Part shown: piece by piece, positions 22,943-34,900 of the stretch
Layout of the letters: each line of letters begins with the position of its first letter
Position numbering within the stretch: the stretch's first letter is position 1
Source: Thermothelomyces thermophilus ATCC 42464
Taxonomy: Eukaryota > Ascomycota > Sordariomycetes > Sordariales > Chaetomiaceae
NCBI RefSeq assembly: GCF_000226095.1
Contig: NC_016477.1
Location: 3,100,001 to 3,164,000 of the forward strand
Length of the DNA: 64,000 nucleotides
Direction of reading: 5' to 3'
The notes under the pieces: model-generated
The model's input: the letters and a program-made list of their open reading frames with translations, nothing else
Database searches by the model: none
What the model was told of the DNA's origin: nothing
Position numbers and translations under genes: made by a program

Positions 22943-24421
22943 TCACGACCGCCGGTTCAGCCTTCCCAGCATGTTTCGATCAATATCGTTGACCGCGCCA
23001 CGCGGACCCGGGCCTATCAGGTTATCCAAGCTCATCGGGTTCGGCTGCCCCTTCGGTTGGGGCGCGAGCTGGGATTGCGGCTGCGGCGGCGTTTGCGACG
23101 GTCCCGCTTGGGGTGCCCGTAACGGTGGCTGTGGCGGCATGGAACGACCGGGGCTGTTCTGGCTCGCGGTCGGAGCCTGATCGGGATCATACGAGCTCTG
23201 ATGATACGAGGTATGATAACCCGTAGGCGGGGTGCCGTTGCTATTGATCGAAACAGGAGACCGCCTCCTCGGGTCCTCGTCCGCCGGAAAATTTGGAGGA
23301 GGCGGTCGGGGGCTGTGTTCCTCCTCTGGCGGGCGCGTCCGCCGGCGCCCGGGATCTCTGTCGTCATACGGGGGATATGAGCCCGTGGGAGAGTGCATTG
23401 GGGGAGTGTTGTGGTCAGACGGCGGGTATGGATAAGCGCGAGCTTGCGGAGCTGAGGCGGCCGACGGGGGCAGTGGCTGACCATAAGCCCCGTAAAGTGG
23501 CGTCCCCGGCGGGACTCCCCCAGGAACAGCCGACACCGGGACAAAGGCGGCGGAAGAATTGGACGACACCGGCTGGAATATGCAATCGATCCGGAGCTTG
23601 TCGCAATTGGCACATTTGCCGTTGGTGGTGTGCGCGTAACCACTGCAACGAATCTGCCAGGAGTCGGGTCAGTTTGGAGTCTCTTAAGAAGGGCTGAAAG
23701 GAATTTCAAATACCTTTCGCTTTCGGCAATACCGGCAGGCAATCGAAGTTCTCTGTCTGGGTGCGGACTGCTGCTGTGACGGCGGCGGCGGCGGCGGCGG
23801 CGGTGGCGGCGGCATTCCGTAAGAATACGGTGCCGGCGGCGGATATCTGTAGTAGTCGGGTCCGTACCCGCCAGCCCTTGCCGGGGGCTGCTGTTGCGCA
23901 TCGTAGTATGGATCAGGATATGGTCTCCGGTCACCGTACTGCCTCTGATCGTCATACATCCTCTGATCGTCGTACTGCCTCCTGTCGTCGTACTGTCGCC
24001 GGTCGTCATACTGCCGCCTGTCTTCGTACGGCCTACGGTCGTCAAACTGACGTGGATGCTGGGGGGGGATCGGTGGAGGGTAGCGCGCGTCCGGCTGCGG
24101 AGGGTAGCGCGCATCCGTTTGTGGAGGATACCGCGCATCCGGCGGGGGAGGGTAACCGTTAGAGGCCGGAGGTTCTGGTTGCCAACTCCTCGGGTCTGAT
24201 TGATACCTCGGATCCGCCGTGTAACTCCTATCCGGATAGCGTGGGTCTGCTTGGTATGAGGGGCCTGAAGTAGGGTAGGAGGATATTGGAGGAAGCGCGG
24301 CGCCGTCTGGGCCTACTGGGGGGAGCCGCCTTCGATCCTCGCCCTCGGGAGGTGGGTAGCGCAGGTCCTCGGCATTGTTTCGTGGAGGATCTAGCCTCCC
24401 TCGTCGATAATCATCCGCCAT
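22943..24421 (-). CDS. Proline-rich Zn2Cys6 fungal transcription factor
   Basis: Two exons are proposed: 24421-23714 and 23653-22943, with a 60-nt intron (donor GTATTT, acceptor CTGGCAG), giving 472 residues. The zinc cluster straddles the intron: Cys229-x2-Cys232-x6-Cys239-x10-Cys250-x2-Cys253-x6-Cys260, preceded by basic RQRTSIA. That is the GAL4-type DNA-binding binuclear cluster, so a nuclear regulator is likely. The N-terminal half is low-complexity: DARYPP-type repeats (95-116), tandem YDDRRQ-type repeats (126-170) and 11 consecutive prolines (204-214). The C-terminal half is Pro/Ser-rich and no fungal transcription factor domain is visible. The start is uncertain: the frame stays open upstream to the TGA at 24551-24553, with sequence of similar Arg/Ser/Tyr-rich character, so an upstream exon may exist. 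Target genes are unknown. Confidence 0.85.
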
Positions 24422-24553
24422 GCTTGCAACTAATTGTGCGCGGTACTGCCGGTACCGGCTCGTGTGGATGGGAGAGGAGGACGTCCCTCGGTGATGCTCC
24501 GGAGCGACCCTCCTCGACCGGCTGGGGGACCCGTAGCTTGACGAGTTCTTTCA

Positions 24554-25665
24554 CAAGACTAGAGACGGCGCAGATGTCTCGCTCTCCCCAGACTATTTGA
24601 ACTCCTTGCAAATGTGTTCTTCACCCTGCCACGTCCGGGGCAACCGTCCAGCTGCTGTCCAGGCGAAGGCAAACCGTGGTGGCGACTCTCTGACCCGTAA
24701 GTGCACGCAAACTCCGGGCGACCAGAGAATCCGGTGATATGGGTCACGAGTTGAGAAGAGAACCCACGAGGCGTGGCGGGGAAGTAGGCGCTATGGGCGA
24801 ATAAATAGAGCGCAAAGAAGTGCGGGTCAGCTGGGGGGGGGAGGGGGGGGGAGTAAACGGGTAATGATGTCTGGTCGCGGGAACTGGAGCGAGCCTTTTT
24901 ATCAGGAGCGGGAGTTCCCTTGTTGCTGACGGCCTGGGTCCCGAAGTTAGCGTGGATGGATGGATGCAGTGCGGGCGGACACAACCCAGCGGGGCAGAAA
25001 GGGAAAAAAAATAACTGGAACCCAGGGGCTGCATGAGAACCAGCAGAGCCCCCAGGGTGGAACGACGCAACGAAGCAGAGAGCGCAGCTCGCTGCCTAGC
25101 AGCGAATCAAGTCGCTTCCCAAGAGTCCCAGCAGCTAGTGCGAAGAGTTTCGATCGGCCACGGTGGGTAACCAAAGGAGGCACCGGCTGACAGACGACAG
25201 GGGAGCGGGACATGGATGGAAGCGGGAAGGAAACGGAAACGGGCGTAATGTGCAGTGTTAGCTGCATGCGCGTGCCCTTGGTGCGTGTGTGATGGGGTGC
25301 GGGAAGGGGGGTGAGTCCATCCGTACTAAGTAGTGTCGCAGAGCTGCGGTTGCAGAGTCGACAGGGTGGTGCGGGATGAAGTTGCGTGGGCGCACGGCCG
25401 GATTCGACCGAATGACCGAATTGGAAAGAACGCAGTCACCCAGGCTCAAGACACTGGCTGCGCTTGCAGAGAGAAGCGGACTTTGGCTTTCCACTTGTAC
25501 CCTTCGTACTCTGACCGCCTCCTTGAAGTGTATGTATGTATGTACACTCCTCCCGTTTCCAGAGCCGTGGCCAATGAAAAAAAAAGAAAAGAAAAGAAAG
25601 GGAAAGGAAAGGGAGAAAGGTCGGCGAGTAACTAAAATCGAGGCCAGCCATAAATGGTGCCTGGC

Positions 25666-25708
<43 letters not shown>

Positions 25709-25960
25709 GTTGTGTTGCGTGCAGGTGACATACCTCGGAAAAGAAGCTGGAAGTTGGTGGGCAAGGAAGGCAGGTAGACCGGTAGGCAGGGTACCTAGTG
25801 TACCAGGGATGTACCTCAGGTATGTACGGATTACTGTGTAGTGTACAGTACCCTGTTTTCCGCGGAGTGCCAACGTGACCAGATCCGTTTTCGAGTGTCT
25901 CAGCGTCGAGGAGTGGTTCGTCAAGAAAGGGAAAAGAAAATAAGCGAGTAGACTACCCAG
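24554..25960. promoter_or_regulatory. Probable promoter and 5' leader of the zinc-cluster gene
   Basis: This GC-rich stretch upstream of the minus-strand gene contains G-runs at 24831-24852, purine-rich tracts at 25577-25620 and a 40-A homopolymer at 25667-25706. I see no conserved coding frame. An upstream non-coding exon of the zinc-cluster gene may lie here, since its reading frame remains open to 24550. Confidence 0.4.
25667..25706. repeat. 40-A homopolymer
   Basis: A pure run of 40 A follows GCCTGGCC and precedes CCGTTGTG. It may be slippage-expanded or the tail of an old retroposed transcript. I see no target duplication or recognisable element body on its left side. Confidence 0.95.
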
Positions 25961-28900
25961 GCTTGGTATGTCGCTGAGGTGACTAGCTCGTCAATTTGGT
26001 ATTTTCAATCGCCGAGTAGTTGTCGTTACGCAGCCTCGACAATAGTTTCCTGGCGAGCGACGCGGCGCATCCTGGAAGAACCCAACCTTTGTTTCGGGAT
26101 GTCGGGCTGGCCCGGGGCGGACAAGGGGTTTGACGGGTTTGCTGGGAAGCGCCAAGTCCGAATCGAGTCTGGATGGACCGGCCGTCTGACAAACCGGCGT
26201 GGGCTTGCAGATTGGAAAGAGAACCGCGGAATCCCAGAAACAACTTAACGCGATTCAGTTGTGAAGCACCGACCGTCACCGGGGAAGTCGCGAAGAATTG
26301 GGAACAAAGTAAGTGGAGGGATGGATGGGCCAGCCTACTTGTATTGTAGGTACTTGCTATGATTGGAGTTCCAGCAGGGCGAGGGCCGCCGCCGCAACAG
26401 AGAGATGTTGGGTCACAGGCTCAGCGGCGCAGATCCCCTTGGCCACTGACTGTGGGCAAAGTCGAAGTTCCAAGGAGTCCCCAGCCGTTGGAAACGGTGG
26501 CTTGGAGGGATGACGGCTGGATCATGGAGGCGATGGAACTTGTGCCGGGAGCAGGTGCGGGCCGCGGTCCCATAACTAGTGTACGAGCCCTTGCCCGCGG
26601 CTGCGCACCCGCCGAAACCCATCCAGGGGTCTGTCGGTACCTTCCATTACACGCGTTGTTTCTAGGTGCCTCCATACGGTACACAGTAGGTATGTACTGG
26701 ACACACGCCCGAACCTGCAAGAATAGGTGCCTACCAAGGAAAGGGAGATTTTGGAAGATGCATTTCGTACTCCATAGGTCATTTGGTCTAATGGTACTTT
26801 GTACGCGGCATGCTCCTTCCTACCAAGTATGTACATACCTGACTTTACATGGTAGGTACGGAGTAGGTACATACCTAATACCAAGCTGCTATTGACATTA
26901 CTGGTACACTTCGATACACAACTGTACCGAATTGCAGACAGAGCGATTGACGCGGCAGGGTTTCGCACTCGTACACTCAGCTGGCCTCAATTGATTGCAG
27001 GTTTAATCTCCATAGCTGATGCCACTTTTGAGAGGAAGTGTATGTACGGACCTACACGACATCACTTAGGTACCTAGGGTGTAATATTTTGCGACGCCAC
27101 AAAAGGCGTAGCGGCACTGGCAAGGCCGCAGTTGGGGCCGCAGGGCAAGGGCCGAATCCTCATTCGTCTCGACTGCGCAAGGCAGCGCTCGGTAGAATTG
27201 CAGATGAGATTATACTGCGTAAAACTCCCATCCTGCGGCACTAGTAGATAAGGGATGATACTACCAAACGTGCTACGATGTAGCGCTGATTCCGCCAAAT
27301 GTTTATTAGAATTTAAGAAACGCTTACAAGTCGCAGTTCCGAAATTGCTTGGCCCATTGTTGGGGGCGATGTTGGGCCACATACCGATCCGTACACTGCG
27401 CAGTACGGACGTATACCGGTTGGGTGTCGGTTGGATGGGGGCCAAATAAGGGATCTGGCGATGGCAGTGCAAGATTGCGGGGAGAGAAGGGCGAGGGCAC
27501 CGAGTCTAAATAATAATGGCTCGGATATTCCGCTCTCTACTGTTATCCATACACACACTGCACGTGGAGGAATGTTTTGAGCTCCTACTGCGTAAGGCGG
27601 GCAGGTATGAAACCTGGGTTGTCTGTCTTAACCCAAGCAGGTCTGATGGCACGAAGGATAATAGAAAGCGAACGACCACGGGATAGAGAAACGCCGCCAT
27701 GTCCCAATGCGCTCGGTCACACACGTCGAGCAACACCCTTGACTTCGGCCCGATGCGTTTATCGGGTTTCCTATCGCCTTCGGTATGCACAGTGTGTTCA
27801 TGAGGGCTGGTGAAAAGAGAGGGCGCCTCTTTACAAGACGCCTTAGGCGTTGGTTCCTTATTTAAACCTTATAGCTCCGCTAGAAGCCGCCAAAGGATTC
27901 AACGGCTGGGGCGTAGCCCATGAACACGCAGGTTACTACGCGCCGCGGATCGGGACACCCTGCATCCTGCTGCACTATCCACCTAGAACTTGAGAGACGC
28001 TTCCAACTCTCAGTAGTGGTATTTTTTTTATAGACGGGATGCAAAGTCGGGACAGTTTGACGTGCGGTATCCATGCCTTGTGATGGTCGCGATGCCCGAA
28101 GTGACCTGTGTATGTGCCTATAATGCGGGTTGTGGGTTCGCTAGATGCCTTCGAAGGTTGGTATCAGAATACCGTCGGCGTAGTACCAGCCGCGAGGGAA
28201 GTTGGTGGTATCGAAGAATAACTTAGACAATCTGACATCCAGCACCAAGGCTAAAAAAGTATGACGCGAATCACAAGGTTGAAATGTCGAGAATCCATCT
28301 TGGTGCTGCGAAACATCTCCTGGCGACCCGAATGCAATGACATCTCAAACATCTGAGATCGGTCGGTTGGTACCTACCAGGTACCTACCTGATCTGAGGC
28401 ACGTACACCTGAGGCATGCGACACGGCACGCTGTCGATTATGGTACTGCGCCTATCTGAAATACCCAAGGTTTCTGAATTAAAATTATCGAAGCTCCGAT
28501 CGAAGCTCCGGCGCTCCGAGACCTGCCATAAGCCTGATGACCGAGCATTCAGGGGGCCCGCCCAACCATGATCCACGTCAACATGACGGGAGCAAGCGGC
28601 CCAGGTGAGACATGTGGCTCACCCACGGGCTTTCGCGTTGCCTTGCATCTGACATTGAATGCCACCCGTGGTACGATAGCGATGCATCCAGTCCCTTCTG
28701 ATCACCACCCCGTGGGTCATGGAAAGTATGCGTTTGTTGATGTGTTAACCCGAATGCAGAACAAGCATGCTCCGGAGTATTTGTCGTACGGGTAATTCAG
28801 GCCTGCAGTTTGGACGAAGGTGAACACAGAAGGTCGCAGGTATCGATCAAGCTCGACACCGCTTGCCAATAGAGAAGATGGGGGCCCAGATAAATGGAAA

Positions 28901-31900
28901 CATAGTAACAAGGAAGCATTCGGAATCGACAAAAACGACGGCCAAAGAAGGACAGGATGTATGGTTCCGCCGAATTGCCGCCCTCATTATCGATTTGTCG
29001 GGTTCCCAGCATGCGCGCGATCGATCGTCCTGGGTAGCAACGTCAGACGGAAACAGCGGGACGCGGCAGCATCGAAGCAACCAAAACTTCCCGTGCCGTC
29101 CCACACGTTCATAGCTTGTCTCGGCCTCTGCTGACTGGTCTCAATGGCACGCTGAACGCTGCCACACTCTCAGGCTCGAGTCACCCCGCCTGGCACAGCA
29201 TGCCCAATCGCTGACTTGTGTCTCAGCAAGACCACTCCGGTGGTCTAGACCATTTGAGGCGAACCGGCCCGGGAGATATACTTTCTTGCCGACAGCCGCA
29301 TGCCTTTCCCGTCGCATCCCGCTCTGCCGAGAAACCAGGACGCAGTCAGGAATTGGCCTCTGGGATCCAGCGGGCCTCCCCGCTTGCGCATGAGAGCGAA
29401 GATCACCAGATTGCCAGTTGTTCAGCTGCCGAATACGGCAGAGGTACAAGCGGCGACGATGCTCAACATACGTATGTATGTACATACCTACCTTATGTGC
29501 ATACCTACGGTAGGTAGGTATGTACAAAGTCCACTAGTGCGGTCCTTAGTGGATGTACTCTGTATGTAGCACATAATTACTGTACATACCAGCATGCGTC
29601 TCAAAACTGCGCCACTCACAACACATGCTCCATGTTCCGCGGGCGGGAGGAATGGCCAGATCTCAAAGCAATCGTGGACACTGTGTGGTTCCAACTGAAG
29701 AGGCAGGGGCAACTGATTGCCGCCACCGCATCCCTTCCCAAGTTGCTGAAGCCAGCGGTTGCAGGGATCCGGTTCGGCGCTACCCGAAACCTGATCTCTC
29801 CTCCTCCGCTTCCCCAGCCCACACTACTCTACTCTACTGAATACGTCGCCTGCAAATGTTCTCGTGAACAGTGGGTCGCCGCTGCTGCCGCAACTGTGGT
29901 GCTGCGTGCTGTGTGCTGTGTGTTGCGTTACGGAGTGCGCAGCTCGAAAATGTCGCAGTTGGCCTGCAGTGCCAAAGACGGGCTATCCTTGCATGACAAG
30001 GCGGCGGCGGCGACGATGACCTCCCGGTTCCAGAGTCAGCATTCGGGGGGCGCAACCGGTTTCCCCGCAACTGCTACTTGGAGGAGTCTCCTACAGGGCC
30101 TGGGCGACTCTGGTTGCCTCTTTAGTGTAGATTCGTTTGGCAACACACAGCCGGAGATGAGGGCACGACTCTCGAACCAACCGCCAACACTCCCCGCAAG
30201 CGTCCGCGGTCGAACCCCGCCTTCACGACCTTCATGTCACACTGGATCAAAACGATCGGCAACGAGTCAACACCCCCCGCCGCAGGGATTGATACACGCG
30301 AGCACACCGAGGTGGATATACAGTCCACCTTTCCCCCAAGGCCTGGCCTGTAGCAAACGGTGGTTGCAAGCGAACGTGGAGAGACGTGACGGGGCGGGCG
30401 GTGCGCATAAGATGAAGGCGCAAGCTCTTGCTAATGCAGTCGAGCACCTGCAATCCTGAGAGGCTTGAGGGAGCATGCACTCTAGTTGGATGGTTGGCAA
30501 GTCTTGCAGACAACAGTTCCCGCCCCGGCCCCCATGCCCCCGGCAGCCTCAGCGAAGGTCGGAAAAGGTCATGATAACATGCCACAACCAGCCAAAACGG
30601 GGGGGTGGGAGAGATATTGCTCTATGGCCGGTCATCGGTAGAGTCTTCCGTCATCACCCTGCAAAGAAAAGACGGGCGGCCCGCCCTCCGCCAAGAGCCT
30701 CGTATATACATATACACCACGGTACTACGGGATCCCGCCTGTGGGGGGTTCTGTATGAGCGTAGATGATTGTATCGCAAGTACGCAGCCAGCAGCGCTGC
30801 GTACAGTACAATGAGCGGTGCAGGACGATACCAACAACACTTGGGCTGGCAGCCTGTGAATGGCCGCCTCTCTCCGCTGCCAAGCAATCCTCCGGGTGGA
30901 GACAAGGATCGGATGGATCGGTGGAAAAGGCGAGCGAACTTGCGGCATGGATTCGCGTGCCGCCCGCACCTTTTTAGGCTCATCCCGTTGCCTTTCCGAC
31001 GGGGTCAGGCTCTCATTGGCTGGCTCCATCTGCATCCTGATATAGCACTTGACTGCTCCCGCATGGCAGGCCGCTGCGGGCTTCGAAGGATGATGAATTG
31101 GTTTTGGGTCACCTGGTAAGCGCGCCAATTGCTGCGGCTCTATCGCAGCTGTTCGGTCTCTCTCTCTCTCTCTCTCAGACTCCATCACATAGGGCGGCAG
31201 TGTGGGCAGGAAGGGGACGGGACCAGAAGTGGTCATCGGAGTCGTATAATAGGTGCCTCGTTAATTGGACGGACTGCGCGGCCGGAACAGCTATGTAGAT
31301 GTGTGGAGTGCGAAGCACATGAATTGTTTAGATGGACGTTACATATGGAGTACTCTGTAAAATGCGTATGTGGCGAGCATCTTCGCTTGAAGGTTTTTAC
31401 CGATCGCCTAGTGTCAGAGGTCTTTTGAGGTCTCGCCGCCGTACATACAACACAAGAAATTGCAAGGTTTGAGCAAACTCACCGAATATCTTGGCTCGGG
31501 AGCCTGAAGACAGTGTAGCTGGGCGCTGATCAGGAGTACCTAACTGGGAGCACCCCGGAACCCATACCTGGAACGCTTCAAAAAGCGAGGTAAATGACCC
31601 TCCATTCCACAATGCTACTATTGCTTTTGTTAGTTGCATTGGACGGCACAGTTCTCAGGCAGTCCGACGAGCGTGAAACTCTGCATTAATTAACCGAAGC
31701 TTCCTGCCTTTTATCATGTGCATGCATTGTCATCATCCCAACCTGGGTCGAAACCTCGGTAAGAACTTCCCTACTACCCAGTTGCTGGGGTAGAACAGTA
31801 TGCCGCAGTACTCCGTAGGTCTTTGTTGCAATTTAATTTGACCCTGGGGTTCTGCTCTCGACCAGACCCTTACCATGTAGTGCATACCAGGGAGGGAGAG

Positions 31901-34900
31901 AAAAGTTCACGTACGAATTTCAGGTGTGAGCACACCATATTAACGTTTCGCTTCCGCGAAACGGGAACAGATCAAGGGGTAGCATCGCCTCTTAGTGTAA
32001 AGTCGCATTATTCATACGCACGTTCAGCGTGGCCACTGCGCACTAATTCATAATGGTGGCTTGTTAATCAGAGCAAGAGTCTACCCTCAATTCGAACCGA
32101 CGTTGCAGACGGGAGGAACCCCTGAGCCTGTTAATACTGGTATTGGATCCAAATCTCAAAAGGCAACCCCGCAGCGTACTCCGTATACTATACAGCAAAT
32201 CGTGTACTCTGTACTCTGCGTAGTGTAGCCGGGCGAAGAAGCGGAGCAGGGGGTAATACCGCTTGCCCCAGAAAACTCATTACACGACCACTACTCCGTA
32301 CTCCGTTGTACTAAAGTCCACAGCATGGCCGATGCGACGTGGGCGACTCGAGAGCACCGGGACGGTGGGGACAGGGGACGTCCCGCGCCCGTCGTCCCCT
32401 TGCCCTGAAGTCTTTTTGGTAGGAGAGTTATTAGTTAGTGCCCGTCCATAGAGAGATGGTCCCACACGGTTTGCGGGAGGGCGGGAGACGGCCGCGCATT
32501 AGCATTCGGAGTTTGGTAATGAGCTTGAACCGTCATTCCCTTGACAATGTACTCGGACAGTATGAGAAGTCAAGAATTAAGAGTCAGAAACGACCAGATC
32601 ACGTCCGGCAACAAACAGACCGTGTGAGCTGGAGGGCCCTGGAAGGAGCAATCTCTCGGAGATGCAGCGTTTGCTCGCGCATGGCAATTTGCCACTTCCC
32701 TTACTCATCCCGGGATCCCCTTCCCGTGCCACGGCAGCAATAATACTGCGTAAGGCATCTCGTCCCCAGATCACCACTCCCGGAAAATCTGGCGACAAAA
32801 GGGAATTGGTTGTCTCACTCGTTGATGTTTGCTAATAAGGGGGTTTGAAGCCACAGGGGAGGCGCTAGTTTCTTTGAGGGATGATTCGCATGCGGGCGCA
32901 CATCCTTAGCCTCGGATGCGACCGCCATGCCCTCCAAGAACCCCAACCATGTTTAATCAGTTGACGCCTCCCGTCGCTCCGTGTTTCGACATCCCAAACG
33001 AAAGGTTTTGATTAGTGTCTGCCCCGAACCTTGGCACCGGCTCAAGATGGCATCTTACCACCAGAGCTAGTGTTAAATCCCACACAAGAAAGGTCGAGTG
33101 CATCATCAACACCACATAATTACCTCTTTCCCTCCCCACCCCGGGCGATTGAGAATGTGATTAATCAGTTGCGCCGAGACAGAACCAAGACTGCTCGCTG
33201 CAGGCGAGCCTGACTCGGGCCGGGTTGGGACTCTATGTGACAGCCGTGCTGCGAAAAAAAGCCGTAAGTAAGCCATGCCCCTTTGAAAATAAACGAACGG
33301 GATGGCAGGCAATCATTCCCTGTCTGATATAATCAAATCGGCAAAGACTGGTGGGCAGTTCGGTTCAGGCAAACAGACGGCTGCGATGTGCTGAGAGCCT
33401 AGCAGAAGAGGAAATGGGATAACCGCTGGCAATTCGGAGCCCAGCTATCGGTGCATTTGCTGACGCACTCGAGCGACGCGAGCCATCCATCCAGAACCAA
33501 GAGTCTAGGCCGCCTGCCCCCGTGGTGCATAAAAAAGCGGTCAAAACAAGCCGCCTGCAACCTTGTGTACGGCTCTCCCAAAACCCCCCCTCTCCCCCCT
33601 CCCAAAAAAAAAAAAAAAAGAAAAAAAAATAGGCACACCTCCCACTGCGATCTTGGGGCGTACCGATATCAGTACAAAAACTCGGTTCGCAATTCCGCTC
33701 TCGGTTGGTGCGCCCATTCGGCCAGCCCGCTTTTTGGTCACCCTTCTTCCCACAAAGGGCCCCATCGCAAGCAGGCCAGAACGAATCAGCGTAGGGCTTG
33801 GCCATCACGTGATCTACCCGTCCTGCGCTCCACATCCCTCCCGCGCGCCAGTCCCCGAAAGAATTGGGGATTCAAAAGTTTGCTAGCGGGGCTGGAACCT
33901 TTAGTGTAGGTGTTGGATTCCTCCCTTCTACACTACTCCGTATCAGGCTGCCAGGCTTTCAGCCTGCCCAAGGTGCCATGTAGCCCATGTCGCGGGCTCC
34001 GCTGGCTGTTGCCGAAACCAATGGACCCTCCGGTCTCAGGAAGGTCAGGAACGGAGTGTTCTCCGACTTGCTGGGCCATCCGCAATGTCGCGGAAAGCAC
34101 AAACGTGATGCGGTTGTTCGTATCGCATACTGCAGCACCAGTTCCTTGGGTGAGCAAGCATAACGGGGTTGGTTGCACTCCTGGTTGCTCTCCCGAACAC
34201 CTCGGCGCAGCCAGCAACGAAGCAGCGATGGCCCCAATCGAACTTTTGTCTGGGCGTCGCTGCTCGGTCCCTGTCCCGTCCGCTGATTGGACCCTCAGAG
34301 AATCCAACAGCATTGCTTTTTGGTTCCCGCTCTTGGCTAGCGGCGCTGGTCGGCGGTCGGGGGGGCACGAGCTGGCCAGGGGTCCCTGTCGCGCCACGTT
34401 GCGTTGCAACGGGGGCCACGAAGCTTCAGGTACCTCCGTACTTGCAGTACATCCAATCCGCGTAACTTGTATGTACATACACTCCGACAGTGTACGTACC
34501 GTACATACACTAGCGTACTTATGTGGTAACTTCCCGTCCCGCCTCGCCACATCTGTACTTGAGTATGTATTGTACACAGTATTCCGAGCTTGGTCGGATG
34601 CTTCCCTTCCTGCGATATTCGTGCACGGTTGCGTATCCGTATCTGCCAGCGCAAACCGTCGAAGCTTTGGGCACGGTATCCGGCGCCGAGAACCAGAAAC
34701 CCCGTCCCGTCAGCTGACAGAACAAGGAGCAAGCGTGAGAATGCCCGACTTGGGAATCCGCTCGGTGCCAGGGTTCTCTTTTGTGGCCTGCAGTGTGCTG
34801 CAAGTAGCATAGTGTGTAGTACCATGTAGGGCTGAACAGTCACTTGACCGCCGAAAGCCGACGGCCAACAGGAGCGCCCGGGCGTGCCCTTGACCCAGCT

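Noticed and set aside
23032-24138. 368-codon frame antisense-frame to the zinc-cluster gene (same strand, other frame)
   Set aside because: Arg/Thr-rich low-complexity product caused by the repeats of the real gene; no domain, and it overlaps the cluster and both exons.
29632-30459. 275-codon frame in the gene desert
   Set aside because: No recognisable domain, Ala/Cys/Pro-biased and overlapped by equally long frames on the other strand.
33910-34812. 300-codon frame in the gene desert
   Set aside because: No domain, and its 3' part reads through GTACATAC-type repeats; chance open frame in GC-rich DNA.
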